Notes under the pieces: generated by a model
What the model was told of the DNA's origin: nothing
The model's input: only the letters and a program-made list of their open reading frames with translations
The model's database searches: none
Origin: Aegilops tauschii subsp. strangulata
Lineage: Eukaryota; Streptophyta; Magnoliopsida; Poales; Poaceae
DNA: 64,000 nt
Assembly (NCBI RefSeq): GCF_002575655.3
Contig: NC_053035.3
Location: 93,273,322-93,337,321, forward strand
Reading direction: 5' to 3'
Part shown: one piece after another, positions 1 to 10,637 of the stretch
Position numbering within the stretch: position 1 is the first letter of the stretch
How the letters are laid out: every line of letters starts with the position of its first letter
Made by a program: the position numbers and the translations under genes

Positions 1-89
1 AAGGAGAAGGCGTGCTCCAGGACCTCGTCCGGGAGCGAGTGCCACGGCGGCGCGGCGGCGGCGCCGTCGCGCGCACCGCCGCGGCCCAT
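1..89 (-). CDS. AFB2: TIR1/AFB-type F-box auxin receptor, N-terminus only
   Basis: Partial CDS read leftwards from an ATG at 87-89; the remainder lies outside the window. The 29 complete codons start with MGRGG, pass a short Ala-rich stretch, and reach PPWHSLPDEVLEHAFSF, which is the start of an F-box. From memory this is nearly identical to the rice TIR1-like protein Os04g0395600 (PPWHSLPDEVWEHAFSF). Family knowledge: these proteins are the substrate-receptor subunits of SCF ubiquitin ligases; with auxin they bind Aux/IAA repressors and send them to the proteasome in the nucleus. F-box and leucine-rich-repeat parts follow outside the window, as would the miR393 site usual in this family. This start is chosen because it gives the family's usual MGRGG N-terminus. 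The GC-rich codons contrast with the AT-rich flank. Confidence 0.8.
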   Translation of the reverse strand, partial: MGRGGARDGAAAAPPWHSLPDEVLEHAFS

Positions 90-530
90 CGGGGCGGCGC
101 GGGCCGTCGCAGGGCCCGGGCTGGCTACCCGGCGGCTGGCGCGGGCCGGTGGAGCGCGCGGGGAGGCGGCGGCGGCAGGGAGAGCATCTGGAGAGGAGGG
201 GGTGGAGAGAGAGGCTGCTGGCTCTCTCTTCTGTCTCTGCTCTCCCCCCTGGTCTTCTCTACTTCTCTCCTCCCCTCACCCTCACCTCTCTCTCTCTCCC
301 CCTCTGCTTTTCTATTTTCATTTTTTTTTTGAGAAGGAGATTTTTATTTTATTTTCTTTAGATAGACAGTGAGAGAGAGAGGACTGAGTGTGTACTGTCG
401 TTGTCCTTTTGTTTTCTTTCTAGAGAGAGGAGATTTTTTTCTTTATTTTCTGTAATGTATTTCAGATTTATTTCTCATTGTTTCAGATTTATTTGTTTTG
501 AGAGAGAAAAGAACTGTTTTTACTGCTCTG
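90..530 (-). promoter_or_regulatory. Putative 5' leader of the AFB2-like gene
   Basis: Immediately upstream of the AFB2 start on the minus strand. It begins GC-rich (90-215), then has a long CT-rich stretch on the plus strand (about 224-310) followed by GA-rich stretches (370-382, 421-432, 498-510). On the coding strand this reads as GA-rich near the ATG and CT-rich further upstream, a common composition for plant 5' leaders and core promoters. No convincing TATA box or start-site motif was found, so the boundary is a guess. Confidence 0.4.
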
Positions 531-3500
531 TGCTGAGATAGGGGTGAGCGAGCGAGCATGGAGAGGGAATGAACAGTGATGGAACTGATGGTAGGATGGA
601 GGCGCTTGTTTCAGCTTGGGCTTTTTTGGGATTTGGGACGTGGACGCTGTGGATTCTGTGCGCAGTGGTTTGCAGCCGACGGTGTTCCTTTGAAGTGAAC
701 GTCGACAGTAGTTGAACGATTTGTGCACGATAACTCAACCCAGCCTTCAATCATGTGTGTTCAGTGGAGAATGATCGTTGGATCACATGTCGTTTGAAGT
801 AGTCTGTGAAGTCGGTTCAAAGAAGTCGTCTGCGAAGTAGTCTCGCTTTGATATTGCCGGCATAAATTTTGTAGGGAAACTTTTGATGTTTTACAAGCTT
901 TTTCTTCTGCGAATAGATGTTTTACAAGCTTTTACAAACCAAACATACCTTGTCGCATATACTAGTAATCAGAGCTTCGAAAAAAAAGACCATGAAATTG
1001 GTAGCTGCCAGAACGATTATTTCCCAAAAATAGTTGCTTTTAGCAACTCATATGTTTCATAATTTACCATGGAGCCATGATATAGGGTCAATACTTCTTC
1101 CAATGTTGCATTTAACCATTCATATTAAGATTAATAAAAAAATCATCACAAGCTCCTTTTCACATCAAATTTGATGGTATGCTAGGCATGTCATATATTG
1201 TTGATTTCTAGCATGATTTTTTTGGTATATATCTATATCTTTTTCTTGTTGTGATCCATGTGATGCTTTACTAATTACGATACACCTGTATGTGCGTATT
1301 TATTTTGGTAGAGTCATACAATAGCTCTCATCTGATGCTTGAACAACACGGTAAATCAAATCATTCACGTGTGAAACCAAAGTTCAGACGATGGGTTTTC
1401 CATCGTACTAAAACCGGGCAAGGAGGTATTGTACGTGCGACAGTTGCGATTTTGTTGTGCAAAACAAAAGTGTTGCACACATGACTTTTGCATCCATGAA
1501 AGCGTCTGATGTGTGATTATTGTGTTTGTTTATTTCAACAACAAAAAGAACCATCATTTAGTTCTTTTTTTTGCAAGAGATGAAAGAAATGTAAAAGCAA
1601 TCACTGCAATCTTATGTACCCTCGAGCGCACCTCCGTTCACTCCCCCTCCATGTAAGATAAAGTTTACCGTCACATTGTAGCTGAGGAAACTACTCACAC
1701 GATGAAGGAGGGGCGGGGAACACGGACGCCAAAAATTGCAAAAGGGACTCAAAGGAGCAAAATATATGTCTTGTTTGTTCTAACCATCACATTAATATGT
1801 TGTTTTATACAACTTCTGCTCCTTCTGATCACTGGGGAGCCAGAGGTCTTCCCTGGACTTCCATGGAATACCAAAGAATAGCTAATCCATCGGTATACTG
1901 CTGCTAGCTTGCTATATATTTGTTGTCATATTGCTATAAAATTGCACAAATGAATACTAAGGAAGAAATTCCTGGCTCAGCCACTGCTTTCGATCCAAAG
2001 TAACCACGACATTTATTTATTTTTGGATCGGAGGGAGTACCTTGTAAACCTAATACTGGTACACATATATTTCGAAGATAACCAGATAATGGTAGGAGCA
2101 TATAATTCTCCCCTTCTAGCTCCATCGTGTCTCATCAAATCCTCATCCTGTTACATGATTGCTGGCTTGTTGCCCCATCGGCACTGTTTTGAGATCCAAA
2201 AGCTTCCACGTACTATCATTGTTCGCTCCACCGCCTTCACTACTGTTGTCATTATCATCCTTTACAAATAAATCATATTCCATATACATAAACCTATCGA
2301 TCTACACGCCACATGTCAGCCTCACCACACGTAGCTGAATCTCGGGAGCCTTCGCGCGCAGAGGATCCCTCCCTTCGCTCGCCTCGGGCGCGGTCCCCAC
2401 GCAGAGTGGGCAGTGGAGCCAGGCACCGGCGAGCGAGCATGTGACGGCCGCATGGGCTCACGACTTTTTACTGCCCGCTCACTGACCGGCCCAATCACAA
2501 GGAGTAAAAAAAACAGTAAAAATAACTCCCCGAAAGATATCACGAGCAAATTTCACTTTCGCCTTTTTTGACCTGGCTGCCCCCCTCACCCTATCAAATC
2601 CCAATCTCGAGATGTTTATTCTCCTCTCTGGGAGGGCTCCTTTTTACTGTTGACGATGAAACTTGAAACCCAATCTCACTGCAAGCATCTTTTCAACGGT
2701 AAAACTAGCAGATGAGATGAGAGTGAGACGCTTTGTTAGTTAGTTATAAGCCTCGTTAACGAACGTGGGCGAAGGTTGTTGCGTGCTGGACTCATCATTA
2801 GTGGTAAAGTCATCGCCTTAGTTGAAATTCTTAATTACAAGCCAATATATTGCTGAAACTCTTCCTTGCAAATAAGGAAGTGAACCGACTAGTTTTTTTT
2901 GTTGAAATAGAAGTTTGAAACAGCACTGTACTCTACTATTCCAGTGTACTTGCCAGGATGCATGAGATACAGTGCAGATCCATTAAAAAAATGTTTGTTG
3001 ATTGATTTTTGCAATCCGCAAACTTCTTTTAAAGATGATTGATTTTTTGCAATGGTGCGTTTAGCAGGATAAAAACAGGGGGATTTGTATGGATTTGTGC
3101 TAATTAGGGAGTACTCCTACTCAAATTACCCTACGCACTAGGTTAGGGTAGCAATAGCAATAGCACATATACTAGGCGCTAACACCTGTCATCCACCGAT
3201 AAGCACAACCGTCCTTATCTCCTCCTACTACTAGCCCTCGGCCCCATGACAGCAGTAACATTATTTTACTGCCGTCCCTGCTAACCAAACAAGACTTGTT
3301 TACCGGGAAACGCTTGGGGAGCCGTGAAAAATACGTACCGCGGCACGCACGCAGCACGCGTCCCCAGCTGCTGTTACGGCTTAATTAAGGGCTTCGAGCC
3401 GCGTGAGTGATGGAGCATTAAACCCGATCCAAATCAAATCGAATCAAACGCGGACGAGGAGCGAGCTGATTAGCCCATGGCTTAATTTACTCTGATTAGG

Positions 3501-3969
3501 AGTGGCCGTGTTCTGCTGGTGATTAGCTGTAATTGTCTTTTTTAGGTCGGGACAGCTTGATATTTTTACACCGAGCGTGGTGATTTTACTGTTTCTTTTG
3601 CTTCTCATGTTTTTTTTTCAGATTTTAGACATTGGCATACACGGAGATTAAGCAGTTCCTGCTAAGTTTAATCCAGGGTATTATTATCACAAGCTTGTTG
3701 ACATGGCAAATTGCATACGACGGAGTAGGAATATCTGCTTAGAGGCGTATGGAGCAATGACACATGTCAAGAGAGCTTAGAATATAGGGCACCCGAAACT
3801 CCGTTACAACAACATGTTCAGCCATAATGGTGGAAACAAGATGGTCGTCCGTTTTAGAGGAAGTAGTTGAAGTAGGTGGATGGAAGTGGATGTGTAGTCG
3901 AATTTGAGCGAGCAATCGTACCAAGACACTCCATAAAATCTTATCGTGAGAGAACCAATGTGTGATCGG
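531..3969. other. Flanking intergenic DNA, mostly unassigned
   Basis: Upstream flank of the AFB2-like gene; no ORF longer than about 80 codons looks real on either strand. It mixes AT-rich stretches with a GC-rich patch (about 2340-2500). The only assigned piece is a decayed Stowaway MITE at 1984-2037. The distal promoter of the AFB2-like gene should lie in the first part, but no specific element can be named by eye. Confidence 0.5.
1984..2037. repeat. Decayed Stowaway (Tc1/mariner-type) MITE
   Basis: The right end reads TTTTTGGATCGGAGGGAG followed by TA, the typical Stowaway terminus and TA target. The left end keeps the complementary CGATCCAAAGTAA, but its outer eight bases have drifted and no TA precedes it. 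At about 54 bp it is short even for this class. Non-autonomous and immobile. Confidence 0.5.
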
Positions 3970-4190
3970 ATGATTAGAAGAGTAGTGGTACCTCCACCCA
4001 CCGAGAGTTAAACCATAGATTTGACGTTTTTGTGTCGCATAAAGACGGATTATTCTTTGAATGAGATATGAGTCTACGTCCGCAGCGGGCGCTTGTTGTG
4101 CTCATAGGGATGAAGTGTGCGTGTATGCATTCATATGAGTTGTATGTGCATGTGTGAGAGTGTTTGTGCATGTACTGTGTTTCTCAAAAA
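3970..4190 (+). mobile_element. Possible 3' tail of a non-LTR retroelement
   Basis: This stretch runs into a GT-rich segment (4105-4180) and ends TGTGTTTCTCAAAAAAAA. Similar GTGTGCGTGTATGCATT...CAAAAAA tails are frequent in Triticeae intergenic DNA and look like the end of a LINE or SINE. No coding region, clear pol III box or TSD was found, so the call rests on composition and the A-tail only. Confidence 0.3.
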
Positions 4191-4328
4191 AAACTTATCA
4201 CTTGTCGTCTGGTGTGGGTTCTCAAAGGGCGTGGTTTCGGAGGATTGCTTTCCTGTGCGGCTATGCATGCATTCGCCGGGATGGGGTCACCGGAGTAGCA
4301 ACTCAACACTAGGATCTCTGCTACATTG

Positions 4329-5030
4329 TGTGATGGTGTCTCGGACTAGGGGTCACTCACCACGTGGTCCTTGCCAGGCGGGCCGGGCCAAGGACCCCCC
4401 CCCCCCCACACACACACATTGCGATCCACAGGGGGGGCATCTCCAGATGGCCCAGCCACCCAAGGTGTGTATAAGGAATGTTCCCGAAGACTTGGCGCCT
4501 ACTTCAAGACTTAGAGGTCGTCTACAATACGATTATCATATACGTAGCCGACTTATTTGTAACCCTAGACCCCCTAGTATCTATATAAACCAAGGGTAGG
4601 GCTCATGGAAGGGACAAAACAATCTCGTGATAGATCAACATGTACTTTGTACTCCATCCCAAATCAATACAAACACAAACATGACTTAGGTTATTATCTC
4701 TTTAAGAGAGCCCGAACGGTCGTAAAACCTTGTGTTCATGTTACCATCGCATCTAGGCTACTAGCTCGGGAACCTCCTACCCGAGATTCGCCGGAATTGA
4801 CTCCTTCATTGATGGCCCATGCAGGTCCCGCTACGTAACCGACGTGAATCGATGGAGATCAAGATTGGCGATCAGGCCAGGCCGTCATGTCCTGTGTGTC
4901 GGGTCAGGCCTTTATCTTTGGCAGCGTCACCTTCCTAGCTGATTCGGCTGGCCACCTATGCCAGATCGAAGCTACTGCCCCGACGGAGCAAATTCCCGTC
5001 AAATCCCACGGTAGGGTTCATGATGAGATC
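4329..5030 (+). mobile_element. Gypsy LTR fragment with the start of a gag-like ORF
   Basis: Begins TGTGATGGTGTCTCGGACTA, like a common Triticeae Gypsy LTR. An LTR promoter-like run (TATCTATATAAACCAAGGG, about 4578-4596) follows, then the leader and the beginning of an ORF (about 4887-5010) encoding SGQAFIFGSVTFLADSAGHL, which I recall as the start of the gag-like protein of such elements. The coding part stops where a different repeat begins. No second LTR is present, so this is a truncated relic. The family name is not assigned. Confidence 0.5.
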
Positions 5031-5810
5031 GGAAGTACCGCGACAGAGTCTGCACACACTATTTACCCAGGTTCGGGCCTCCGAAGAGTAATACCCTACA
5101 TCATGCTTCTTCTTGTCACTCATAGTGAGGGGATACCTCGTGCAGAGGATTACAATGGTGTATGGGATATCTACCGAGAGTTAGATCTGAGATTGGATGG
5201 TGAATGAGGGCCTGGGCCTCCCTTTGTATAGGCAGGAGAGGCATATATGGTGTACATGAGAGGGTCGGTGAGATCGGTTGGGCCGTCGCCCTCTATCTTG
5301 GGGGACACGCACATCGCCTCCACTATCTAGGGCTTCCTGGTACCCTATGGGCCTGGTGGGGCCTATCTAAGGTTAAGGTCGAACCCCTTATGTCAGGTAC
5401 GTACCCCAGGTACAGGACCACGTCAGTAGCCCCCGAGCTTGGCGGATGTCGTGGGTGCCCGAGCTCCAAGGCCTCCGTCGGGCTCCTTTCTTCGTGCGTC
5501 CGGCCTTCGCAGCTTCACATGGAATGAATTCCCTTTATCTTTTTGGTAGCGTTGCTGCTCTTCTAGGTAACAGGGCCTAGAGCACCATTGGCCGACCCAC
5601 TTCCGGCGTAGGTGCCATCTTGGGTAAGATTCGCCTGGCTCGCTTGCTTTCAAATACGATGGTTGGATAGCCACATCAGATCTTGTCGATCCTCCTTTAT
5701 CAGGTCTATGGTAGATCGCAATCGATTACACCTCCTCTTCCTAGGGATCAATGGCCGCCCCTCTTACCACCTCCAAAGAAGGGCTCGGCCAGGGTGGCTT
5801 GCTCGACACG
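5031..5810. mobile_element. Gypsy LTR-like fragment
   Basis: Contains TTTACCCAGGTTCGGGCCT (about 5065) and GTCAGTAGCCCCCGAGCT (about 5424), phrases I recall from LTRs of large Triticeae Gypsy elements, probably reverse-oriented here. It has no intact termini, PBS or coding region. The left border is where the gag-like fragment ends; the right border is the insertion point of element A (left flank ACACG, 5806-5810). Confidence 0.4.
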
Positions 5811-6822
5811 TGATACGTCTCCAACGTATCTATAATTTTTTATTGTCTCATGCTATTAGTATCAATCTTGGATGCTTTATATGCATTTTTATGCTATTTT
5901 ATGTCATTTTTTGGGACTAACCTATTAACCCAGTGCCCAATGCCAGTTCCTGTTTTCTGCTTGTTTTTTTGTTTTCCAGAAAATCAGTACCACACAGACT
6001 CCAAATACTACGAAACTTTTTGACGATTTTTTTTCCGGACATAAGAAACCCAAGAAGCTTCGGGAGGAGTCTAGAGGACAAACGAGGAGACGACAAGGCA
6101 ATAGGGTGTGCCCAGGTGGGTGGTCGCGCCTTGTTACCTTGTAGGCCCCATGTGGATCCGTCTGACCTAATTCCACTTCTATAAATTCACAAATATTGGG
6201 AAACCCCTAGAGAGCCACCCGAAACACTTTTTCTGCCGCTGCAAGCTTCTATTCTTCCGTGATCCCATCTGGAGGCCTTTTCTGGTACTCTGTCGGAGGG
6301 GGAATCGATCACGGAGGTCTTCTACATCATCACTGCTGTCTTCGGATGATGCGTGACTAGTTTACCACAGACCTATGGTATATAGCTAGTAGCTAGATGG
6401 CTTCTTCTCTCTCTTTGATCTTCAATACAATGTTCTCCTCGATCTTCTTGGAGTTTTGTTCGATGTAATCTTCTTTTGCGGTGTATTTGTTGGGATATGA
6501 TGAATTATGGGTCTATGATTAGATTATTCATTGAAAGTAATTGAGTCTTTTTTGAAATTTATTATGCATGATTATGATAGCTTTGTATTTCTCTCCATTC
6601 TATCTGTTTGGTTTGGCCAACTAGATTGCTTTATCTTCAGTGAGAGAGGTGCTTTGTAATGAGTTCAATCTTGCGGTGCTCTATATCCCAGTGACAGAAG
6701 GGCACAAGAGGCATATTTGTATTGTTGCCACTAAGGATAAAACGACGAGGTTTGTTCATATTGATTGGGTTTACTTTGTCTACATCATGTCATCTTGCTT
6801 AAGGTGTTACTCTATTTGTCAT
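5811..6822 (+). mobile_element. Element A, 5' LTR, first part
   Basis: Starts with TGATACGTCTCCAACGTATC, the terminus shared with elements B and C. An LTR promoter is suggested by TCTATAAATT (6178-6187). The LTR is broken after 6822 by the large-LTR element at 6823-18524 and resumes at 18530 with the same bases GTCAT. The body aligns by eye with the LTRs of element C (shared phrases at GTTTGGCCAACT and ACTAAGGATAAAA). Orientation is plus. I recall such termini from Athila-like (Sabrina-type) Gypsy elements; that name is tentative. Confidence 0.75.
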
Positions 6823-9800
6823 TGTGACGTCCGGTTAATTAAGCTATAGTAACCCTCTACTAATGATGCCACGTCACCTTCGTTACTGTTGCTAATCCCT
6901 CGTTAGTTCAAAAACCGATTCAAAATTCAAATTCCAAATATGGCATACAACAAAAGTTTTCAAACAATAAAACAAAAATGTTCGGTTTGTGCCAAATAAT
7001 TCATAAGTAATATTGGTGGATAAACCAAGTCTTTATAAAAAATTTAAATGCACTTAACTAAATAAAACAGTAGCAAAATAGTTATTTGAATGCTTTTAAA
7101 TTAATAAACAAATGTTAAACTAGTTTATGTAGTCACCAAACTTTTTTAAGGCCGTGGGTTATTCAGAGACATTAATTTAGGAGCTATTGTCATATTTTAC
7201 AAAACTAAAGAAATTAAAAGTAAAATAAAACAGAAAAAGAAAAATAAATAAAATAAAAATACAAAACAGAAACAGAAAATAAAATAAAAAGAGAACCCCA
7301 CCACTGGGCCAGTCGGCCCAGCTGCTAGCCAAACCGGACCAGGCCGCCCCCCCCCCCCACTCCCCTTATCCCCCTCACACCCCCGAAACCCTAACTACCG
7401 CACCCCACTCCCCCCACGATTCCTCCCCTCGCCTCTGCCCCCGCCGCCGATTCAGATCGGGGCGCGTCCCTGGCGCCACCACGCCGTCGTCCCGAACCCC
7501 GCCGTCGTAGTTTGCCGGACTACCTCGTCCCCGTCGCCCCGACCTCATCTCCTCCCCGACCAGTGACCTCGCGCCGTCGCCGTTCGCCATCACTGCCGCC
7601 CGAAGACCCTCCGTCGCCGGAGCACCACCACCACCCGGACCTCGTCGCCTCCTCCCCTGCGTCGTCGTCGTCCCCGACATCCTCCCCGCACCCCACTGCC
7701 TTGACCCTACGCTCCCGCGGTGAGGCCTCGTCCTCCCCTGTCCCCGCGCCGTCCGCGCCTCCCTCGATGCGCCCCCGCGCGCATGCGCACCATCGTGTCG
7801 GCCACGCCGTCGCCCCCCTTGCCGCTCCTGACCGTGCCCTGCCGCGAGCTGCAGCAGCTGCTGCTGTGCTGCGGCGCTGCCGCCCCCACCACTGTTGCCC
7901 TCCAGCGCTCGCGCTAGCCGCGCCCCGCGCCGCCCCTGCATCTTGCTGCCTCGCCTGCGCCCTGCCAGCCGCCCGACGGCGCCCTACTCCCCGGCCCGCG
8001 CGGCTCGTCGCCGCACCATCCACGGCCTCCTGCCGCCCGCTTCCCCCCACGGTTGCCCGCAGCGCCCGGCGGCCTCGTCCCACTCGGGCGGGCTACGCCC
8101 GCTCCCCGTGGGCTCCCACCCGTTAGCACCGCACCCGTTAAGGCCCCTGTGCCTATGGCAAACAGGGCCCACCCCCAGAACGTTTGTTAAAAAAAAGAAT
8201 TAATTGAAATTAAAAATAAATAAATAAAAGTAATTAAAATATTAATCAATTAATTAATTAAAGAATTAGTTAACTTAATTAATCATAATTAGATTAATCT
8301 AATTAACTAGTTAGTTTAATTAAACAGTAGTTAGATTAGCTAAATCCTAATTAAACTAAACAGAGTATGACAGGTGGGTCCCACATGTCAGTTTGACCCA
8401 GTCAACGCCCTGTTGACTGCTGACGTCATGATGATGTCTGCACACACTATTCTGGATAATGTTGATTCAAAAAAATTAAATAAATCCTAAAAGTGATTTA
8501 AATCTTTAGAAATTAATATAAAATAATCTGTAGCTCAGATGAAAATACTTTGTACATGGAAGTTGCTCAGAACGACGAGATGAATCTGGATACGCAGCCC
8601 GTTCGTCCGTCACACATCCCTAGCATAACAAACTCGCAAGTTTTCCCCTCCGATTCATCTGTCTGAAAACGCAAAACACCGGGGATATTTTCCCGGATGT
8701 TTCCCCCTTCGCCGGTATCACCTTCCACCGCGTTAGGGCATACCTAGCACCGCGTATTGCCATGTTATGTTTTGTGATGCTTTGTTTGCTCCGTATTTAC
8801 TGTTTCTTCCCCCCTCTTCTTCTCCGGTAGACTCGAGACCGGCGCTGATGCCGCTGAGTACGACTACGTCACCGACGACCCTTCTTCCTGTACAACAGAG
8901 CTTCCAGGCAAGCCCCCCCCCCTTGATCACCAGATATCGCCTATTCTTCTCTATACTGCTTGCATTAGAAGAGTGTAGCATGTTACTACTTTCTGTTAAT
9001 CCTATTATGCTGCATAGCCTGTCGTTGTTGCTACAGTTGTTACCCTTACCTGCTATCCTACTGCTTAGTATAGGATGCTAGTGTTCCATCAGTGGCCCTA
9101 CACTCTTGTTCGTCTGCCATGCTATACTACTGGGCCGTGATCACTTCGGGAGGTGATCACGGGTATATACTATATACTTTATATACATGACACATGTGGT
9201 GACTAAAGTCGGGTCAGCTCGTTGAGTACCCGCAAGTGATTCTGATGAGGGGGTTGAAAGGACAGGTGGCTCCATCCCGGTAGAGGTGGGCCTGGGTTCC
9301 TGACGGCCCCCGACTGTTACTTTGTGGTGGAGCGACAGGGCAGGTTGAGACCACCTAGGAGAGAGGTGGGCCTGGCCCTGGTCGGCGTCCGCGGATACTT
9401 AAAAATAACACGCTTAACGAGTTCTTGGTATTTGATCTGAGTCTGGCCATTTGGTCTATACGCACTAACCAACTACGTGGTAAAGTTATGGGCACTCGAC
9501 GTCGTGGTATCAGCCGAAGCCTTCGTGACATCAGCGACTGAGCGGCGCGCGCCGGATTGGAACGTAAGCCTGCTCTTGTATTAAGGGGGCTAGTTATGCT
9601 TCCGGCCGCGTACGCAACGTGCAGGTGTGCAATGGGCGATGGGCCCAGACCCCTGCGCCATAGGATTTAGACCGGCGTGCTGACCTCTCTGTTGTGCCTA
9701 GGTAGGGCTGCGATGTGTTGATCTTCCGAGGTCGGGCATGACCCAGGAAAGTGTGTCCGACCAAAGGAGATCGAGCGTGTTGGGTTATGTGGTGCACCCC

Positions 9801-10637
9801 TGCAGGGAAGTTTACCTATTCGAATAGCCGTGTCCCTCGGTAAAAGGACGACCCGGAGTTGTACCTTGACCTTATGACAACTAGAACCGGATACTTAATA
9901 AAACACACCCTTCCAAGTGCCAGATATAACCCGATGATCGCTCTCTAACAGGGCGACGAGGAGGGGATCGCTGGGTAGGATTATGCTATGCGATGCTACT
10001 TGGTGAATTTACCATCTACTCTCTTCTACATGCTGCAAGATGGAGGAGGCCAGAAGCGTAGTCTTCGACAGGATTAGCTATCCCCCTCTTATTCTGGCAT
10101 TCTGCAGTTCAGTCCACCGATATGGCCCTTTACACATATACCCATGCATATGTAGTGTAGCTCCTTGCTTGCGAGTACTTCGGATGAGTACTCACGGTTG
10201 CTTTTCTCCCTTTCCTTTCTACCTGGTTGTCGCAACCAGATGCTGGAGCCCAGGAGCCAGACGCCACCGTCGACGACGACTCCTACTACACCGGAGGAGC
10301 CTACTACTACGTGCAGCCCGCTGACGACGACCAGGAGTAGTTAGGAGGATCCCAGGCAGGAGGCCTGCGCCTCTTTCGATCTGTATCCCAATTGTGCTAG
10401 CCTTTTTAAGGCAAACTTGTTTAACTTATGTCTGTACTCAGATATTGTTGCTTCCGCTGACTCGTCTATGATCGAGCACTTGTATTCGAGCCCTCGAGGC
10501 CCTTGGCTTGTATTATGATGCTTGTATGACTTATTTATGTTTTAGAGTTGTGTTGTGATATCTTCCCGTGAGTCCCTGATCTTGATCGTACACGTTTGCG
10601 TGCATGATTAGTGTACGATTGAATCGGGGGCGTCACA
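6823..10637 (+). repeat. 5' LTR of the LARD-like element
   Basis: TG...CA ends. The LTR holds an AT-rich first part, a very GC-rich block (about 7380-8160) that makes spurious Pro/Ala/Arg-rich ORFs, an AT-rich TTAATT block (8200-8350), and a long mixed segment. Compared with the 3' LTR it keeps a 128-bp segment (7885-8012). An inverted repeat of GTGATCAC lies at 9137-9160. In one 480-bp comparison (9121-9600 against the 3' LTR) I counted 8 substitutions, about 1.7 percent. Confidence 0.88.

Noticed and set aside
4117..4599. 160-codon plus-strand ORF
   Set aside because: It spans the GT-rich non-LTR tail, a poly-C run and an LTR; there is no protein similarity or conserved structure.
7375..8126. 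Several overlapping Pro/Ala/Arg-rich ORFs on both strands, repeated at 15425-16107
   Set aside because: They lie in the GC-rich block of both LTRs of the LARD-like element, overlap in several frames, differ by a frame-changing deletion between copies and have no motif. They are a composition artefact.
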